From positions 558,001 to 622,000 of the forward strand of contig NW_026947514.1 in assembly GCF_034190915.1 (NCBI RefSeq): 64,000 nt of DNA, in the 5' to 3' direction. The position numbers and the translations under genes were made by a program. Shown one piece after another: positions 1 to 12,519 of this stretch. The stretch comes from Cavia porcellus. Lineage: Eukaryota > Chordata > Mammalia > Rodentia > Caviidae. Position 1 is the first letter of the stretch; each line of letters begins with the position of its first letter. The notes beneath the pieces were generated by a model. That model searched no databases. It was not told where the DNA came from and worked only from the letters and a program-made list of their open reading frames with translations.

Positions 1-200
1 NNNNNNNNNNNNNNNNNNNNNNNNNNNNNNNNNNNNNNNNNNNNNNNNNNNNNNNNNNNNNNNNNNNNNNNNNNNNNNNNNNNNNNNNNNNNNNNNNNNN
101 NNNNNNNNNNNNNNNNNNNNNNNNNNNNNNNNNNNNNNNNNNNNNNNNNNNNNNNNNNNNNNNNNNNNNNNNNNNNNNNNNNNNNNNNNNNNNNNNNNNN
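1..200. other. Assembly gap (N)
   Basis: All 200 bases are N, so nothing can be read here. The window begins at a scaffold gap. Confidence 0.99.
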
Positions 201-3200
201 AGCAGGTGCAGTCGGCTGGTGGTTGGGCTATGCGCCCCCTTCTGGCTGCACTCAAGTCATGGGGCACCCCTTGGCAGCTGTCAGGAGGACAGAACCTGAG
301 TATGCCCACCAGAGCTTTGTCAGGGTCCTGCTTCCTCTGCTGGACAGCAGATGCCTGTGACCTCAGAGCCCCTGAATACTTGTACCCCACATGCCTTAGC
401 TCAGCAGATGGCATCTGGAACCAGCCCGAGGACAGACGGCCCTTCCAGCTCCCCCTCAACACCAGGGGCACCTACCTTATAATCAGTGCCTGCTGCACCC
501 CTTTAGCTGTTGCAATGCAATGTCCTTGCCCTTTGGGGGACACTGAGAGGGACCTGTGGTGAGCCAGGAGGGGTTCCCAACTTGGCATGCTTGCTGAGCT
601 CCCGTCCTGTGAGCCACTGTCCTGTGCTACGTGCCTAGAGCTCCTGCTGGTCCCAGGGGAGGCCTGGGCTGGGCCAGGCTGGCAAGGGTGGGGCTAATGG
701 TTGGCTCCAAGGCTGTGGTGGTGCCTGCAGCCTGCCCAGGCCTTCAAAGGGGCTATGGGCGGTGGCAAATACAGGCTCTTTATGGTTTTCCTGAGGGAGA
801 GGAACCTGGCTGAGGAAGCCATTGTCTCCACACAATGGGCCTGGCTGAGACTCACAGGGTGAGGGCCAGGCCCCACACTTGTGGAGCCAACCCTGATCTC
901 AGCTCATTCTTCACCCTACCTCAGCTCTTTCAACGCTGGCCCTTGGAGATCCTTTCTGCAGAGCCCTCCATTACTACCCACTAGGGAAGAGCCATGACAG
1001 GGTAGGGGTGCTCTCAGGGCAACTCCAAAGGGCCTTGGTAGAGGGGGTGCCTGCAACCATCCAGTCTCACTGCTCCCATGGAGGCTTGCTGGGCCTAGGT
1101 GGGCAGAGATTCAGGCAGGAGGCCTGGACACTTATGGTGGGTGGAGGATAGTGCCCACTCAGCTAGGTGATGTGGGAAGTCCCTTTTGCAGCAGTCCAGC
1201 TCAGTCACTGCTTCTCTCAATTTAAAGTTTATGATAAATGTGTAACAATGCCAGGCTCCTGGCTTAGTGAGGCCTGGATTCCCAACTGGCATGGCCCTCT
1301 GGACCACATCAAGGTGATGGTCATCATGACTCTTGCCCACAGCTTCAGGCTGGTGGAGCCAGCTGGCTGCTGCAAGGACCTCCCTGTGTGAGAGGATATG
1401 GGTCAGACCTTGGTGAGTGGAGGTGGGTCTGAAGGTGGGCAGGGCAGCATGCACTATTCATGGAGCAAGACCCAGAGAATGGTGTTTGTGTACTCCAGGG
1501 TGGAGGGTCAACATGTGCACCTGTGCAATGCAGGGTAGGGGCTGGTGGTTTCAGTTGGCTGAAGTGTCTTAATACCTGAGCAACAGAAAGGTAGTGGCCA
1601 TCGCCATCATGACCATGCTTGGTGTTCTCTCCACTGAAGCTAATGAAGCATGTTGCTTAGCTATGCCATCCCTAGAAGCAATGAGACAGCCAAGTTCAGT
1701 TGGGTGATTTAAGTTTCCTAAGCTGCAACAAGACACAGGCACTTCCACAGCAGTGACCACGGGGATCATGGAGATGATGCCACAAGTATCTCCATTCATT
1801 CATGAGTTATTCATTCTGTACACAGCATGGACAAAGCCTCAGCAAAGCACTTTCTCTGAGTAAGGAGCTTTGAGATGCAACCAGGCCTTGCCCTCCCTTA
1901 CACATCCTGGAGGAAACAGGTATCCATGGACATGTGTGGAAAATCCCAGCAAGCAGGGTGGCACCTTGGAAGCATGGTGTGTGCTGGGTCCCCTCTGTTC
2001 CCGAAAACCCTGGCAGGTGGCTGGGGAGAAGAGGGCACTGGAGAGCTGATGACCCTGGCAAGGCCCCAGGAGTGAGGCCAGGCCCCAGGAGTGTAGGTGC
2101 TGCACTCCTATTTTGCTCTCCAGAGGGGCTAGGTGTAGGGCAGGCATGGGAGGCGGGGTCCAGAGCCTGCTATTATTTGCTCAGGGGAGGCATTCCCTTC
2201 AGGCAGGAACCCACCTGACAGCCATTCTACCACCTGAGCAGCACCTGGATGAGGCACCCCCCAGGGAAGGGTCAGGCCAAGGAGAGTCTTCTGGGCCTTT
2301 TCTGCCCTTTCACAACTTCAGCTCCAACACATGAAGTGTCTCCACTGGGATAAGAGTAGGGTGAACCCTGCTGGTGGACAGTAAAGCTCAGAGACACAAT
2401 ACTGGCATCCACTGGGAAGGCCCAGCAGAGCCTCAGCAGGCCTAGCTGTGCTGAGTCAGCCCTGGAAGGATTCCTGGAGGAAGAACTGACCAGGCAAAAT
2501 ACAGGGTGTCCAAGTCACAGGCATACAGAAGAGACTGGTCCCCAGCTGATGACAGGATGAGTGAAGGCTGCATGCCAAGGCTGGTAGGACCTCTGGGGGT
2601 GGGAGCGCTGGGTCACAGTGTAGGGGACAGCCCAGCTAGTGTAGGAGTGGGTGGCCGCAGAGGCAGAGGTATGCCTGACCCTAAAGGCCTCAAAGCCCTG
2701 GCTAGATGAGAGAAGTATCTTAGTGCTGTAGGCCAGGGATAAGGGGGCTGAAACTGAGCAGAGCCCTTCAGTTGGGGGAGTGCTGGAGCGGGCAGGAGAG
2801 GGGCAGGAACTGGGCAAGAGTCAGGCTGCCAGTCATGTGTGAGGCACAGGGGGCCCAGGCAGACGGGGCTCAAGCCTGGTGAGCCACCACTGATCCAGTG
2901 TCCCATCACCAAGGGGCCCAGGCCAGCCACACTGGCCAAAGGAACTGGTGAGAGGTGACAAAGGGCAGGAGTCAGAAGCCGCCAAGCCTCCCACTTCCTG
3001 CAGCTTGGCATCTATTTATCTAGGGCCAGGTGTCTGTACTGCCTACTGGTTCAGGGCATTTGAGTGCCCATGGCCAGTGTGACTGTGCCCTTGCAAGGTG
3101 GGGAAGAAGGTGCCCAGTGAGCCATAGAAGCCAGGAGGCTGCTGATACTGTGTCCACTCGGCCAGTGCACTCCGGTTCCCAGGAACAGGTGCTTGCAGCA

Positions 3201-3460
3201 AGGCAAGGGGTGCCAGTCCTGGACAGTGACGCCAGGATTAGGTGCTGTGGCACTTCTGCACCCCAGCACTCCTCCACGACTGGCCACAACCCCCCCCCCA
3301 CCTGCAGGGCAAAATGGGTCATGTGCCACTCAAGGCCCTCAACACTATGGCCACACCCAACACCATTTACCAGTCATCCTGCCACCCCAGCCCCCAGAAA
3401 ACTGCCTGGGGTCAGGTGGGCTCACTCCCTGCCAGGGCCTGCATCTCCCTGGCTACTGCC
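201..3460. other. Intergenic, no gene recognised
   Basis: GC-moderate unique sequence with only short chance open frames on both strands. I found no exon with splice signals and a recognisable protein family. BRF1 is the expected upstream neighbour, but its zinc ribbon, cyclin repeats and acidic C-terminus are not seen. A short C-run lies near 3290-3301. Confidence 0.5.
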
Positions 3461-3547
3461 TTTTTTTTTTCTAGTACCAGAAATCGAACTCACAACCTCA
3501 CGCTTGCCAGGCAGGCCCTTGTGCCACTGAGCTATATCCCTGGCCCC
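3461..3547 (-). mobile_element. ID SINE (tRNA-derived), reverse
   Basis: Starts with a T-run (the reversed A-tail). It then reads as the reverse complement of an ID element: the box B counterpart near 3482-3492 and a reversed box A ending in the typical CCCTGGCCCC. The copy is somewhat diverged. Confidence 0.85.
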
Positions 3548-3689
3548 TGGCTACACCAGAGTCGCTGTAGTGGCCTCGATATTAACAGCCCAGACTGCCC
3601 CATGGAACAAGCCCTCAGCACCTCTTGCCTCAGTCTCTCCACACCGCTAGAGCTTGCGGCTTCCCTATGGCTCTATCTTCCTCTCGGAG

Positions 3690-4420
3690 CCCCCCAAGTG
3701 GGTAACAGCTCCGCGCAACTGCGCGGATTCTCCGGGCGCGTGGGACGTAGGTCCGCCTCGGAGGCCAGCGCCAGCGACTCCAGCCGCGACTTCAGCTCTG
3801 GTCGCCCGCCTCGTAGCCGGGATTGTGTGGGCGGCGTCTCACGCAGGCTCGGAGACGCACCCAGCGACCCGCCGGTACCCGGACTGAGCGGGCTCTGAGA
3901 GGGCGGGGTTCCGGGCCGGGGGCGGAGCCGTTCCTGCTGTGCTATCTGATTGGCCGGCGAGTGGCCAACGGTCCGCGCCGGCTCCTCATTGGTCACTACC
4001 CGTTGTGGCGCCGCTGAGGGTTCGGTTCGGCGCCGCAGTTCGGGCCGGCGTGCGTGCCGGAGCGGAGATAGGAGCTCGCGGGCATGTCTTATCAGTGCGG
4101 GCAGCTGGGGCCGTACCCACGCGAGAGCCCCGGCCAATTCAATGACCATTGTCCGCCGGCCCCTTTGTTCAAGGGCGGCCGCTTCCTGCAGGCTGCGCTG
4201 GGGGCGGGCACCGGAAACCCCGGCGCGGAGGCCGCCCCGGCTGGGTCCTGTCCCGGCTCACTCGGCCTCGGGTGCGGGCAGGAGAGTGGCCGCCATGTCT
4301 CCTTTCAGGGAGGCGACAGTAGGACTGGGCTCGCAAGATCGGAGGCGGGCGAGCTGGGGTGGGACGGGGGTGTCCCCGCAGGGCCCTTACCTCCATCCTG
4401 ACCTTGCCAGGTGACTCCCG
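3690..4420. promoter_or_regulatory. Orphan CpG island, probable promoter
   Basis: Dense CpG, including the NotI-type site GCGGCCGC near 4176. It carries two inverted CCAAT boxes (ATTGG at 3949-3953 and 3988-3992, 39 bp apart) and a direct CCAAT at 4134-4138, plus GC boxes near 3901 and 3920. This is the usual architecture of a TATA-less housekeeping or bidirectional promoter. An ATG at 4084 opens a 105-codon frame that I do not recognise; GC-rich DNA produces such frames by chance. No downstream exon of a known gene could be matched. It could drive a lncRNA or be an alternative first exon. Confidence 0.7.
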
Positions 4421-6890
4421 CTCCAGCTGCTCCCGCAGGCCAGGCCAATTCCTAGGTCATACCTGCCTGTGGCCACCCCAGCCCAGCACTCTGGCGGCCT
4501 CGGTTGCTAATAGCAGAATGCGGCCTGTGGAACCGGGTCGGGAGAATGGTGCGAAGCAACCGCGGCCACTAGGCGGCAGGGCAAGCTATCACAGCCGTGC
4601 CCTTTCTGTTTCGAACTCCTTAATCCCATCTCCCTGGCAGAGTCCTCCCTGGTGAGCAGCAAGAGTGACACAGGGCCTCACAAGACCCCAGTAGAGAATT
4701 TGATTACCAAGGATTTGCACGTGTGGGTGAAGCTGGCAGAGGACAGCCCGGGGCAACCCCGAAGTATAGCCAGACTGCCAAGGCTAGTGCTCGCCCAGCC
4801 CACAGCCATTATCCCTTGGTCTGGCTCTGGGCACCCTCCTCTGCCCTCGGAGCTCTGGCCTCATCTCCTATCGCCTGCCCTTCCTCCAGAGAATTCCCAA
4901 ACCCCACTCAGCTCACAAAGGTCAAGATCGCCAGGAGTTGGGCCCCCCTGTGGCTGCTGTGAAGGGGCTCTGCTCAGACCTGGGCTGCCCCAGAGCCAAG
5001 GGAATGCTGCTGCCCGTCTCCTTTTTGAGGGCCCCCACGCTGTGGCCTGGACTTGCCTTGTTCCTCTTGTCTGTTTTCTATAGGACTGTGAGATGACGTG
5101 GGGTATGTGTGAGGGTGTCTCCGCCACCCGTGGGGATGGCGGCAGCTGGAAGCACTGCCTTCCCCTCTCCCATTTATGGATTCTGTGGTACCCTCAGTCA
5201 AGGGCCCTCAACTGGGAGGGACTGTCCCCATCCTTGTGCAGCTCAGGCGTTCCTGGGACCACGTCCCACACAGACCTGCTGGTGCCTATATGGCTAGCTG
5301 TGGTCCTGCATGGCAGTCATCGCTGTCACCTCCCAGCCCCATGTCCAAAGACACCCTGACCCCTTCCTGTGGCCCTTCTGGTGCCCTCATCAGGGCCCTG
5401 GCTGTCCAAGGAACTGTGCTGTCCTGGGGAGAGGGACTTTGTTCCTGGAGAAGCTCTGGCCACTGCTCTACACAAGGGTCAGCAATTGGCTGCAGGCCTC
5501 CTCCAGGAAGGCCCCACACCATACCCTAGCTTGGCAAGCCCGTGCTGCGACAGAGGTGGAAACTGATGCAGGGGAGGCTGGGCTGGACCTCTGCCCTGCC
5601 CAGACCCTGGGTGAGACTGCAAGGGTGTGGGGCTCACAGGGCCAACTCTGTGGGAGGTCTGCGTGAGTCACCCCCAGACACAGGCACAAATGCAGGAAAC
5701 TGCCATTCTGCTTAACTATTTTCTCCCACAGAGGGAAAGTCGGTCACACGAAGGCATTGTTCCTGGCCAGTGCCTTTCCGGGTGGGCTCCTCTGTGTGCC
5801 GGCCTCATTGCCAGCTGAGCTGCTTCCCCTGGAGACCCAGGGGTACCCGGAGGTGGGGAATGTGAGTGGGTGTAGCCACCAGCCCAGCTGCCATCAGCAA
5901 ATGCCCAGCAGGAGCCTGGGGCAAGGTTTTCTGGTTCAGCCTGGCAGGATCATCTCCACTAGTGGCCCATAGCTGCCCTGTGCCGGCCCCCAGCCTCAGC
6001 AAGGTCTGCAGACCTCAGCCCTGGCCTGGGAAGGGCCTGCCACAGCTGAGAACAGGGCTATCCATGACAGTGAGGGGCACACATCCCTTTCATGCCTTGC
6101 CTGCCTGGGCTTAGGCACTATTGTGCCCCACAGGGGGTTTGATCATAGTATAGAGTAACTGCCCTGCAATGACAGGTGCCAGGGCCCTGGGTAGCCCTAT
6201 TGGGTAGCACAGCTGGCACTCCAGGCCTTAGCATAGTGCAGGATGGGTGAGTGAGCCAGGTGGATGGTTCCTCTCTCCCCACATGCAGGCTTCTGGGGGC
6301 CTGGGCAGGCCACCATGTTCATCCAGGCCTGGGTGGGGAGTGCTATATTCCATCCTCAGTGCCCAGGACAGGAAGAGGACCCAAGGAAGGAGACAGTGTG
6401 GCATAGGAGGGCAGAGGCCAGACTGCCTGTTACAAGCACCAGCCCACCTGAGATTCAGAAGCCGAGGGCGGGGGCAGAGAGCGAGCTGGCCCAACTCAGG
6501 GTCTCGAGTTCCTCCACAGCACACTGGGAAGGTGGTAATGGAGAAGCCCAGCATACTGCTCAGCTTCCCAGAGGGAGAGAGGAAGTCAGGGCTCCCGGGT
6601 CAGAGGTTCAGGCCTCCCACGGGAAGCCTTAGTGCTAGGGAGATGCTGCAGGCACAGTGAAGGCCCTGCCCTCCTGGGCAGCCTCCTCACTTCTAGCTTT
6701 CCTGCACACCGCTCTCCACTGCAGCCCATGACCAGGTCCAGTCCTGGTCCTCCTGGGGCCCAAGCTCACATCTTACTGTACAGTTCCCCCTTCCCTGTGC
6801 AGATACTTTCCACCTCCCTAAGTTTTAAATTATAGTAAAATACAAGTATCATAAAAAACTTACCATTTGAACTTTTCTGTTGTTGCTGCT
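4421..6890. other. Intergenic, no gene recognised
   Basis: Unique sequence with short overlapping open frames on both strands and none with a family signature. Any transcript starting at the CpG island just upstream would run through here or away from it. I see nothing else. Confidence 0.4.
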
Positions 6891-6895
6891 ATTCT

Positions 6896-7048
6896 TCTTT
6901 TGGGTTTTTTGAGATAAGGTCTTGCTGTGTAGTCCAGCTGAGCCTTAAACTCACTGTGTATCCCAAGCTGGCCTCGAACTCACAGCAGTCTTTCTGCCTC
7001 AGCCATCTTGAGTGCTGGGATTAGAGGAATGCACTACCATACTCAGCA
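6896..7048 (-). mobile_element. B1-type SINE, reverse
   Basis: Reverse-oriented 7SL-derived SINE. The T-rich start is followed by the reversed body containing GCCTCAG and GTGCTGGGATTA, the hallmark of reversed B1/Alu-like elements. Confidence 0.85.
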
Positions 7049-7089
7049 CAATCTGAACATTTTTAAAGTTTTGTTTTTAATTGAGAGTA

Positions 7090-7201
7090 TTCCTGGTGGG
7101 GTGGTGCACATCTATAAATCCTGCACTCAGAAGGCTGAAACAAGAGGACTTTGAGGCCAGCCTGGTCTCATAAGAAGACTTTTGTCTCAAAAACCAAAAA
7201 C
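7090..7201 (+). mobile_element. B1-type SINE fragment
   Basis: Diverged forward B1 with GGTGGTGCACAT near the 5' end, GAGGCCAGCCTGGT in the body and an A-rich tail. It abuts an ID element directly downstream. Confidence 0.75.
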
Positions 7202-7203
7202 AT

Positions 7204-7295
7204 GGGGCTGGGAGTTTAGCTCAGCGGCATAAGTGCCTGCCTGGCAAGCACAAGGTCATGACTTCAATCCCTGGTTCAAAAATAAAAAAAGAAAA
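7204..7295 (+). mobile_element. ID SINE
   Basis: Begins GGGGCTGGGAGTTTAGCTCA (box A region), followed by a box B region near 7262 and an A-rich tail. It belongs to the subfamily reading CTGGCAAG in the anticodon-arm position. Confidence 0.9.
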
Positions 7296-8246
7296 ACATG
7301 ACATTGAAAGAATGTGTCTGCATGGGAAAATGATAAGTCTTGAGAGGTCTACGAGAAAAAGCAAGGCTCCTCAGCCAGCGTCACCACTGCCAATCATTCT
7401 TGTGTTCTTTTATTACACTGAAATACACAAAACCAATGCCTGCCATCATGACTTTTCTTAAGTGAATATTCCATGGCACATTCCCATGGTCAAGCTATCA
7501 GCCGTGCCCTTCTCTGTGGTGTTCCCTGTCCCTGGAAACGTCCCTGTTATATGCTCCCAACCCGGGCACTGGGTCTGCACGCTCCCCATGGATCTGATTC
7601 CCTGGGACCTCCTCTTATGCTGCATCTTTGACATATTTTGAGTTAATTTTTTGTTTGGTACCTGTCAAAATCCAACTTCACTCTTCTGTGTGTGGATAGC
7701 CAGTGTTCCCCAGGAGGCCACAGGCCCTACAAATGAGCCCATGCCTCAGCCTCTGCAGAGGCCAGCCAATCTGTCCTTGTGAAGACCAGTAGCCTGGGCA
7801 GCACTGAAGTTTGCCCATATCCTTCACACTCAGCTCAGGTTGGATTCAGCCAAGTCTTCGCCCGGTGTACTAGGTGTCAGGATATCGTGTTCCCTAGGGT
7901 GTCTGTGTGTTTATGCTATCTCTGTCTCTGTCTCTGTCCCTTGATGGCCAAAGGACTGATAGTGATGGCCTCACCTCTCTTCCAAGTACTTGAGCCTCCT
8001 TCAGAAGTCTGTTTGGGAAAAAAAAAAATTCCAGTCATATGTAAAAGTAGACAAAAGCATCAAATCTTCCCTGCACCTCACTGCTCTCCACTCAGTACAA
8101 CCCTGCTGTCTGCCCTAAAGATCCTAGATGTCACCTGCTTGGCCCTTCAGTCCCTCCCTCTCAAAGCTCAGCCAAGCAGTCACAGCCCGGGCAGCAGCAG
8201 AGAACACGCCCCCTGGACAGAACAGGTGTTACCCAGAGCCTAGAAG
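7296..8246. other. Intergenic, no gene recognised
   Basis: Unique sequence. The longest open frame, near 7779-8243, has no recognisable domain and contains an A-run at 8021-8030. Nothing else seen. Confidence 0.4.
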
Positions 8247-8400
8247 AGCCGAGTGAGTTGGTTCAATGGCATGTGCCTGTAATCCCAGCACTTGGGAGGC
8301 TGAGGCAGGAGGATCACCAGGAGTTCAAAGCCAGTCTGGGATACATAGTGAGTTCAAGGCCAATCTGAATTGCATAATGAATCCCTGTTTCAAAGAGGAA
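8247..8400 (+). mobile_element. B1-type SINE
   Basis: Forward B1. The TGTAATCCCAGCACTTGGGA signature is at about 8278-8297, followed by GAGGCTGAGGCAGGAGGATC and two related GAGTTCAA(G/A)GCCA segments. Confidence 0.9.
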
Positions 8401-10130
8401 GAGGATGGAAGTGACTGCTGCGCAGTGACCCTGCCAGTGCTGGAGGGAAGGTTCTCCTTCTCCTACACTCAGCCCACTGCTGCCCTACCAGGGAGCCCGT
8501 GTCTTCCCTGCACCCCTGAAAAGCTCTGGCAGACAGACCGCAGGGCTCAAGCAGGAGCTGGGGGTCCACAGAGCCTTGTGGAGGGAGGAGTCTGCAGGTG
8601 GTTTTACCACAGACCTAGCCATCGAGACTCCAGCATGGCCTGGAGGAGGGGGTCCTAGGGCATCTGCCTCACTGCAGGCACATGGATTGCAGTTTGCCCC
8701 CTCAAAACCAAAATTGCTGAGCAGCACCTGCCAGATGCCGACATTGAGGGCATTGTGCCCCTAGTTACCTGGTCCCCCAGTCCCTGACTTTCCATCTTCC
8801 TGGGGTCTTCATGTTGGCAGTTCCCTGAGCCTGCTGTCTCTCCACTGGCAACCTGAGCCCTGGAGGAACCCAGCAGCCACTTCTGCTGTCTAGGCCACTG
8901 GACACCATCCAAGAGCATCCTCCAGCCAGTGCCAGCAGGGGCCTGCTCACCAGAACCCTCCAGTCCTTGCCCCACCTTGTACAGAGAAAGGGTGCCCTTC
9001 TGTATCCTTAGGCCCTCAGCATACCAGACACTGTCCTGAGCGTGGTGCTGCCTCCTGGGGTGTGCTTACTGGGTGTCCTGGTTCTTCGCCTATGGCTCTA
9101 GGACCTTGCATAGCGAAGGGGGACAGTGGGATGTGACTGTGAGACTGGAGATGCTCTGGGGACCTCCAGGGGCCTAAGTGTATCCCAGGTGTCCCGAGGA
9201 GGAGGCAGGGGGGTAGTGGAGAAGCCTAGGGGACAGAGCTGTAAGAGAACAGATACAACCATTGCTTTGAGGACAAGGAGCCGACACATCAGTCATGTGA
9301 CACCCTGGAAGCCGAGGTGAAGGTGGCCGTCCCTTAGCTCCAGAGGGGACTGCTCCTGCTGACTCTTAGTGTGGGGTCCTGCCCTGCGGGATGGTGAGGC
9401 TTTAAGTGAGGGTCTGTGGAGCTCTGTCTTGTGGCCAGCAGCCACAGGAGACTGACAGGGAGTCCTCTGCCTTCCCATGTGCTGTCTCGGTCCCTGAACT
9501 CAACAGGGTCTTGAGCACCTCCTGGGCTCGGGCTACTAGGGTCCTCTCACCCCATCACTACTGGGTGACTAAGACACCCATGTGCATGGCCATTACTCTG
9601 AATGATGCAGAGTTCCTCAGACGGGTCTCCTGCTCCCCACCAGGCCCATGGTACCCCCTCAAGAAAGCTGCCTGGGCTTGTCCTGGTGGAACAAGCTGCT
9701 TCCCCTGACGGGAGGGAGACAGGCGCAGTAGAGCGCTGGTTTCTTCCAGATGCTGTTTTGGGGATTCCTGCTGGCAGACTCAGGTGTACAGAAGAGCAGG
9801 TGGCTGGAGCAGGGGTACCCAGCCCATGCACCCAGACCTCCTGTCCCCATCTCTGTCTGTGCGGCTGCTGTTGCCAAAAGCTGTAACTTGTTCTCATTAT
9901 CCACAGAGCCACAGGCAGGAAAAAAGAGACCTCAGGAGTGGCCCCACATATAAAAGGAAGAGACCCACCTGCTGTTGGATGGAGTGGGGAGGAGTGGGCT
10001 GGGTGGTCTCTCTGGTCACTGGGTGACCAGGTCAAAGCTGGGAAGCACAGCTGCCTACAGTCACTGGGAGTCTGAATCGTGTGTCTCAACTTGTAATATC
10101 CCTGCCTGGAAGCTGCAGTAGCTCAGGACT
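8401..10130. other. Intergenic, no gene recognised
   Basis: Unique sequence with open frames of up to 180 codons on the minus strand (9547-10089). I recognise no product, and the frames lack splice or start context. They are probably chance. Confidence 0.4.
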
Positions 10131-10137
10131 TGGTTGT

Positions 10138-10207
10138 TTCTCCTTCTCCTTCTTCTTCTTCTTCCTCTTCCTCCTCTTCTTCTTTCTCCTCCTCCTTATT
10201 CTTCTTA
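10138..10207. repeat. TTC/CTT pyrimidine-rich microsatellite
   Basis: Imperfect TTC and TCC repeats over about 70 bp. The polypyrimidine strand could form triplex DNA. It abuts the reversed L1-like segment. Confidence 0.9.
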
Positions 10208-11050
10208 ATGGATTTTATTGCTATTAGTAATCTTGGTATACATAATGATCACATAAATCATAGGAAACTTGTATCTGTATATAACATTTTACTTCTTTTT
10301 CCCCCATTCCTCTCCCCTTCTTTCAGCCCTTCTTTTCCACTCCTTATTTACAACCTGTTTCCATTTTTCCTTCTATTCTCTTTTTTCTTCTCTCCCTTCC
10401 CTCACCCCTCTCCATTGTTACCCTTTCCACTTGAACATTTTTTTTCTACTTCCCAATATCTGTCATCCGTTGTGGCCCTTATTTATGCTTTTGGTTTCTT
10501 GCACAAGAAAAACAAGCAATATTTAAACATCTGTGTCTGATTGATTTCACTCAAAAGTATGGTCTCAAGGTGCATCCATTTACCTAAAGATGTCTCAGGT
10601 TTATCCTTCTTTATGGCAGAGTAGTATCCCACTGTACATAAACACCTTTCTTTTTTTTTTTCTTTTTTTGAGACAAATGACCAATGATGTTAAATACTTT
10701 TTCATGTATTTATTTGCTATTTGCACTTCTTCATCTGAGCTGTGTCCATTCATTTCAGATGCCCATTTTTGGACTGGGTCTTTAAATTTAGGGGGTCTGA
10801 TTTTTTTTGAGTTCTTTATATATTCAGATATTAGTCCTTTGAGGAATAGCTGATAAATTTTTTTCCCATTCTGTGGGTTGTCTCTTCACTCTGTTGGTTA
10901 TTTCTTTTGTTGTGCAAAAGCATTTTTATATGAAACCCCAGTTGTTCTTTGTAGTATTTCCTGTGCAATCAGGATTTTGTTCATAAAGTATTTGCCTATA
11001 CCTATGTCTTCAAGAGTTTTACCTATTTTAGGGACTTTTGGGAAGACAGC
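10208..11050 (-). mobile_element. L1 LINE, 3' part, reverse
   Basis: AT-rich sequence that reads as the reverse complement of a mammalian L1 end. At 10812-10835 it matches the reversed ORF2 motif around TTGAGTTCTTTATATATTC. At 10866-10925 it carries the reversed stretch around TGTGGGTTGTCTCTTCACTC. The part at 10540-10650 resembles the reversed 3' region. No intact ORF2 remains. This is an old, interrupted copy. Confidence 0.7.
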
Positions 11051-11959
11051 AGAGCAGTAAGTAGCATAGAAAACAGCCTCTCTGACAGTCACCATCCAGA
11101 TGCTGGACTCATGAGGAAGACAAGAAGAAAGTGGGTCCCCTGGACCTAGGAAGAATCTGAAGTACAAATTGAAGGCCACAGAGAGTAAAAAGAGAAACTT
11201 CAATGAAGAAGCAGTAGTTGGTGCCTTCACCCCGAGATGGCCTCACTGCATGAGAGGAGCTGTTTGAACCTGGAGACACGTGGTCATGGTGACGGTGCTG
11301 GCTGGTGACCCCAACCCCGAAGGCCTCTGCAGAGAGGTGCGGGAATGGAGGGAAGTGGCAGACATAGAGGACTGCACTGGCTGGCAGTGAGTGCAGAGGA
11401 CTCAGTCCTCCTGCAGGGAGAGAGGGATTGGCTGGGAGCCATGCTGGCGTCAAGCCAGATAAGCCAGAACTGCTGCAGGCTTTCTCTAGCTGCTCCTGGC
11501 TGGGCAGACCCATGGCAATTGCTTGGCCTGCAGCAAGCCCAACGAGTCTGGCGTCAGAGCAGGCCTGCTGAGTTTATCCACTACTCTGCCGTAAAGCAAC
11601 TGCTACCTTGCTGGAATAGAGTGGCACAGTTTGGGACTCTGTCTCCACAGGTTGTCTCCTAGTGAACCTAGAGAGAATCTTGGAAGTGGACTGTTTCTCT
11701 TTTTCCTGTTTTTCTATGTATTTTTCATATATCTATATATATTTTCATATATACTGGTTATATATGAATGTGAAAGTGGTTCCTAATCTCTTTGTGGGTG
11801 TGGCTCTGTCCTGTTCTTCCTTCTTCCCTTTTCCTTCAGTCTTTGGCACAGTTTCCCCAAGCTGATGTGATTCTCCTTTGTCCTCAACCTTATTTCTAAT
11901 CTTTCTCTTCGTCCACTTTTCTATTTTCTCCTTAACCCATTTTAAATTTTATTTTATTT
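11051..11959. other. Unassigned AT-rich interval inside the L1 block
   Basis: No exon recognised. It separates the reversed 3' L1 part from the more internal L1 parts, so it may be an insertion into the L1 or L1-derived sequence too diverged to see. It contains short AT dinucleotide runs at 11728-11768. Confidence 0.35.
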
Positions 11960-12113
11960 ATTTATTTTTTGTCTTTTTGAGGCAGGGTCTCACTATGCAG
12001 TTCAGGCTGGCCTTGGGCTCACTTTGGCCAGGCTGGTCTTGAACTGGCGAACAATTCTCCTGCCTCAGCCTCTCAAATGCTGGGATTACAGGTGTGTGCC
12101 ACCATGCCCAGCT
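11960..12113 (-). mobile_element. B1-type SINE, reverse
   Basis: Reversed B1: T-rich tail, GAGGCAGGGTCTCACTATGC, then GCCTCAGCCTCTCAAATGCT and a reversed 5' end with ACCATGCCCAGCT. Inserted within the old L1 block. Confidence 0.9.
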
Positions 12114-12220
12114 CCATTTTAAATTTTAAATTGAAGGCAAAATTGACACATTACAGATTTATATATTGCATATAATTAACTGGTTTTCTTTTATATTTTG
12201 TTATATAATCAAAAAATCTA

Positions 12221-12307
12221 GGGCTGGGGATTTAGCTCAGCAGCATAAGCAACTGCCTGGCAAGTGTGAGATTATGACTTTGATGCCCAGTACTAAAAAA
12301 AAAGAAA
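12221..12307 (+). mobile_element. ID SINE
   Basis: GGGCTGGGGATTTAGCTCAG at the start, anticodon-arm region CTGCCTGGCAAG, box B counterpart diverged, and an A-tail at 12295-12303. Confidence 0.9.
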
Positions 12308-12519
12308 TTTATAAAAAAACTATTTCATATGGTTCAAAGTTGCAAATTAAGGGTTAGCTCAGTTTGTTGTTTTATATGCTGTGTTTGATGCTATTGGTAT
12401 CCCTAGAGTCAATACTGACATAATTGTTCTAAAAAGCCATTGGTCCTGATAATCCATGACTGTTAACTAAGGGTCACAGAAAATACAGGTACAGTGGCAC
12501 AGTACCAAAGAACCAGGGA

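Noticed and set aside
10130..10540. 136-codon + strand frame rich in Ser/Phe
   Set aside because: Translation of a TTC microsatellite and reversed L1 sequence.
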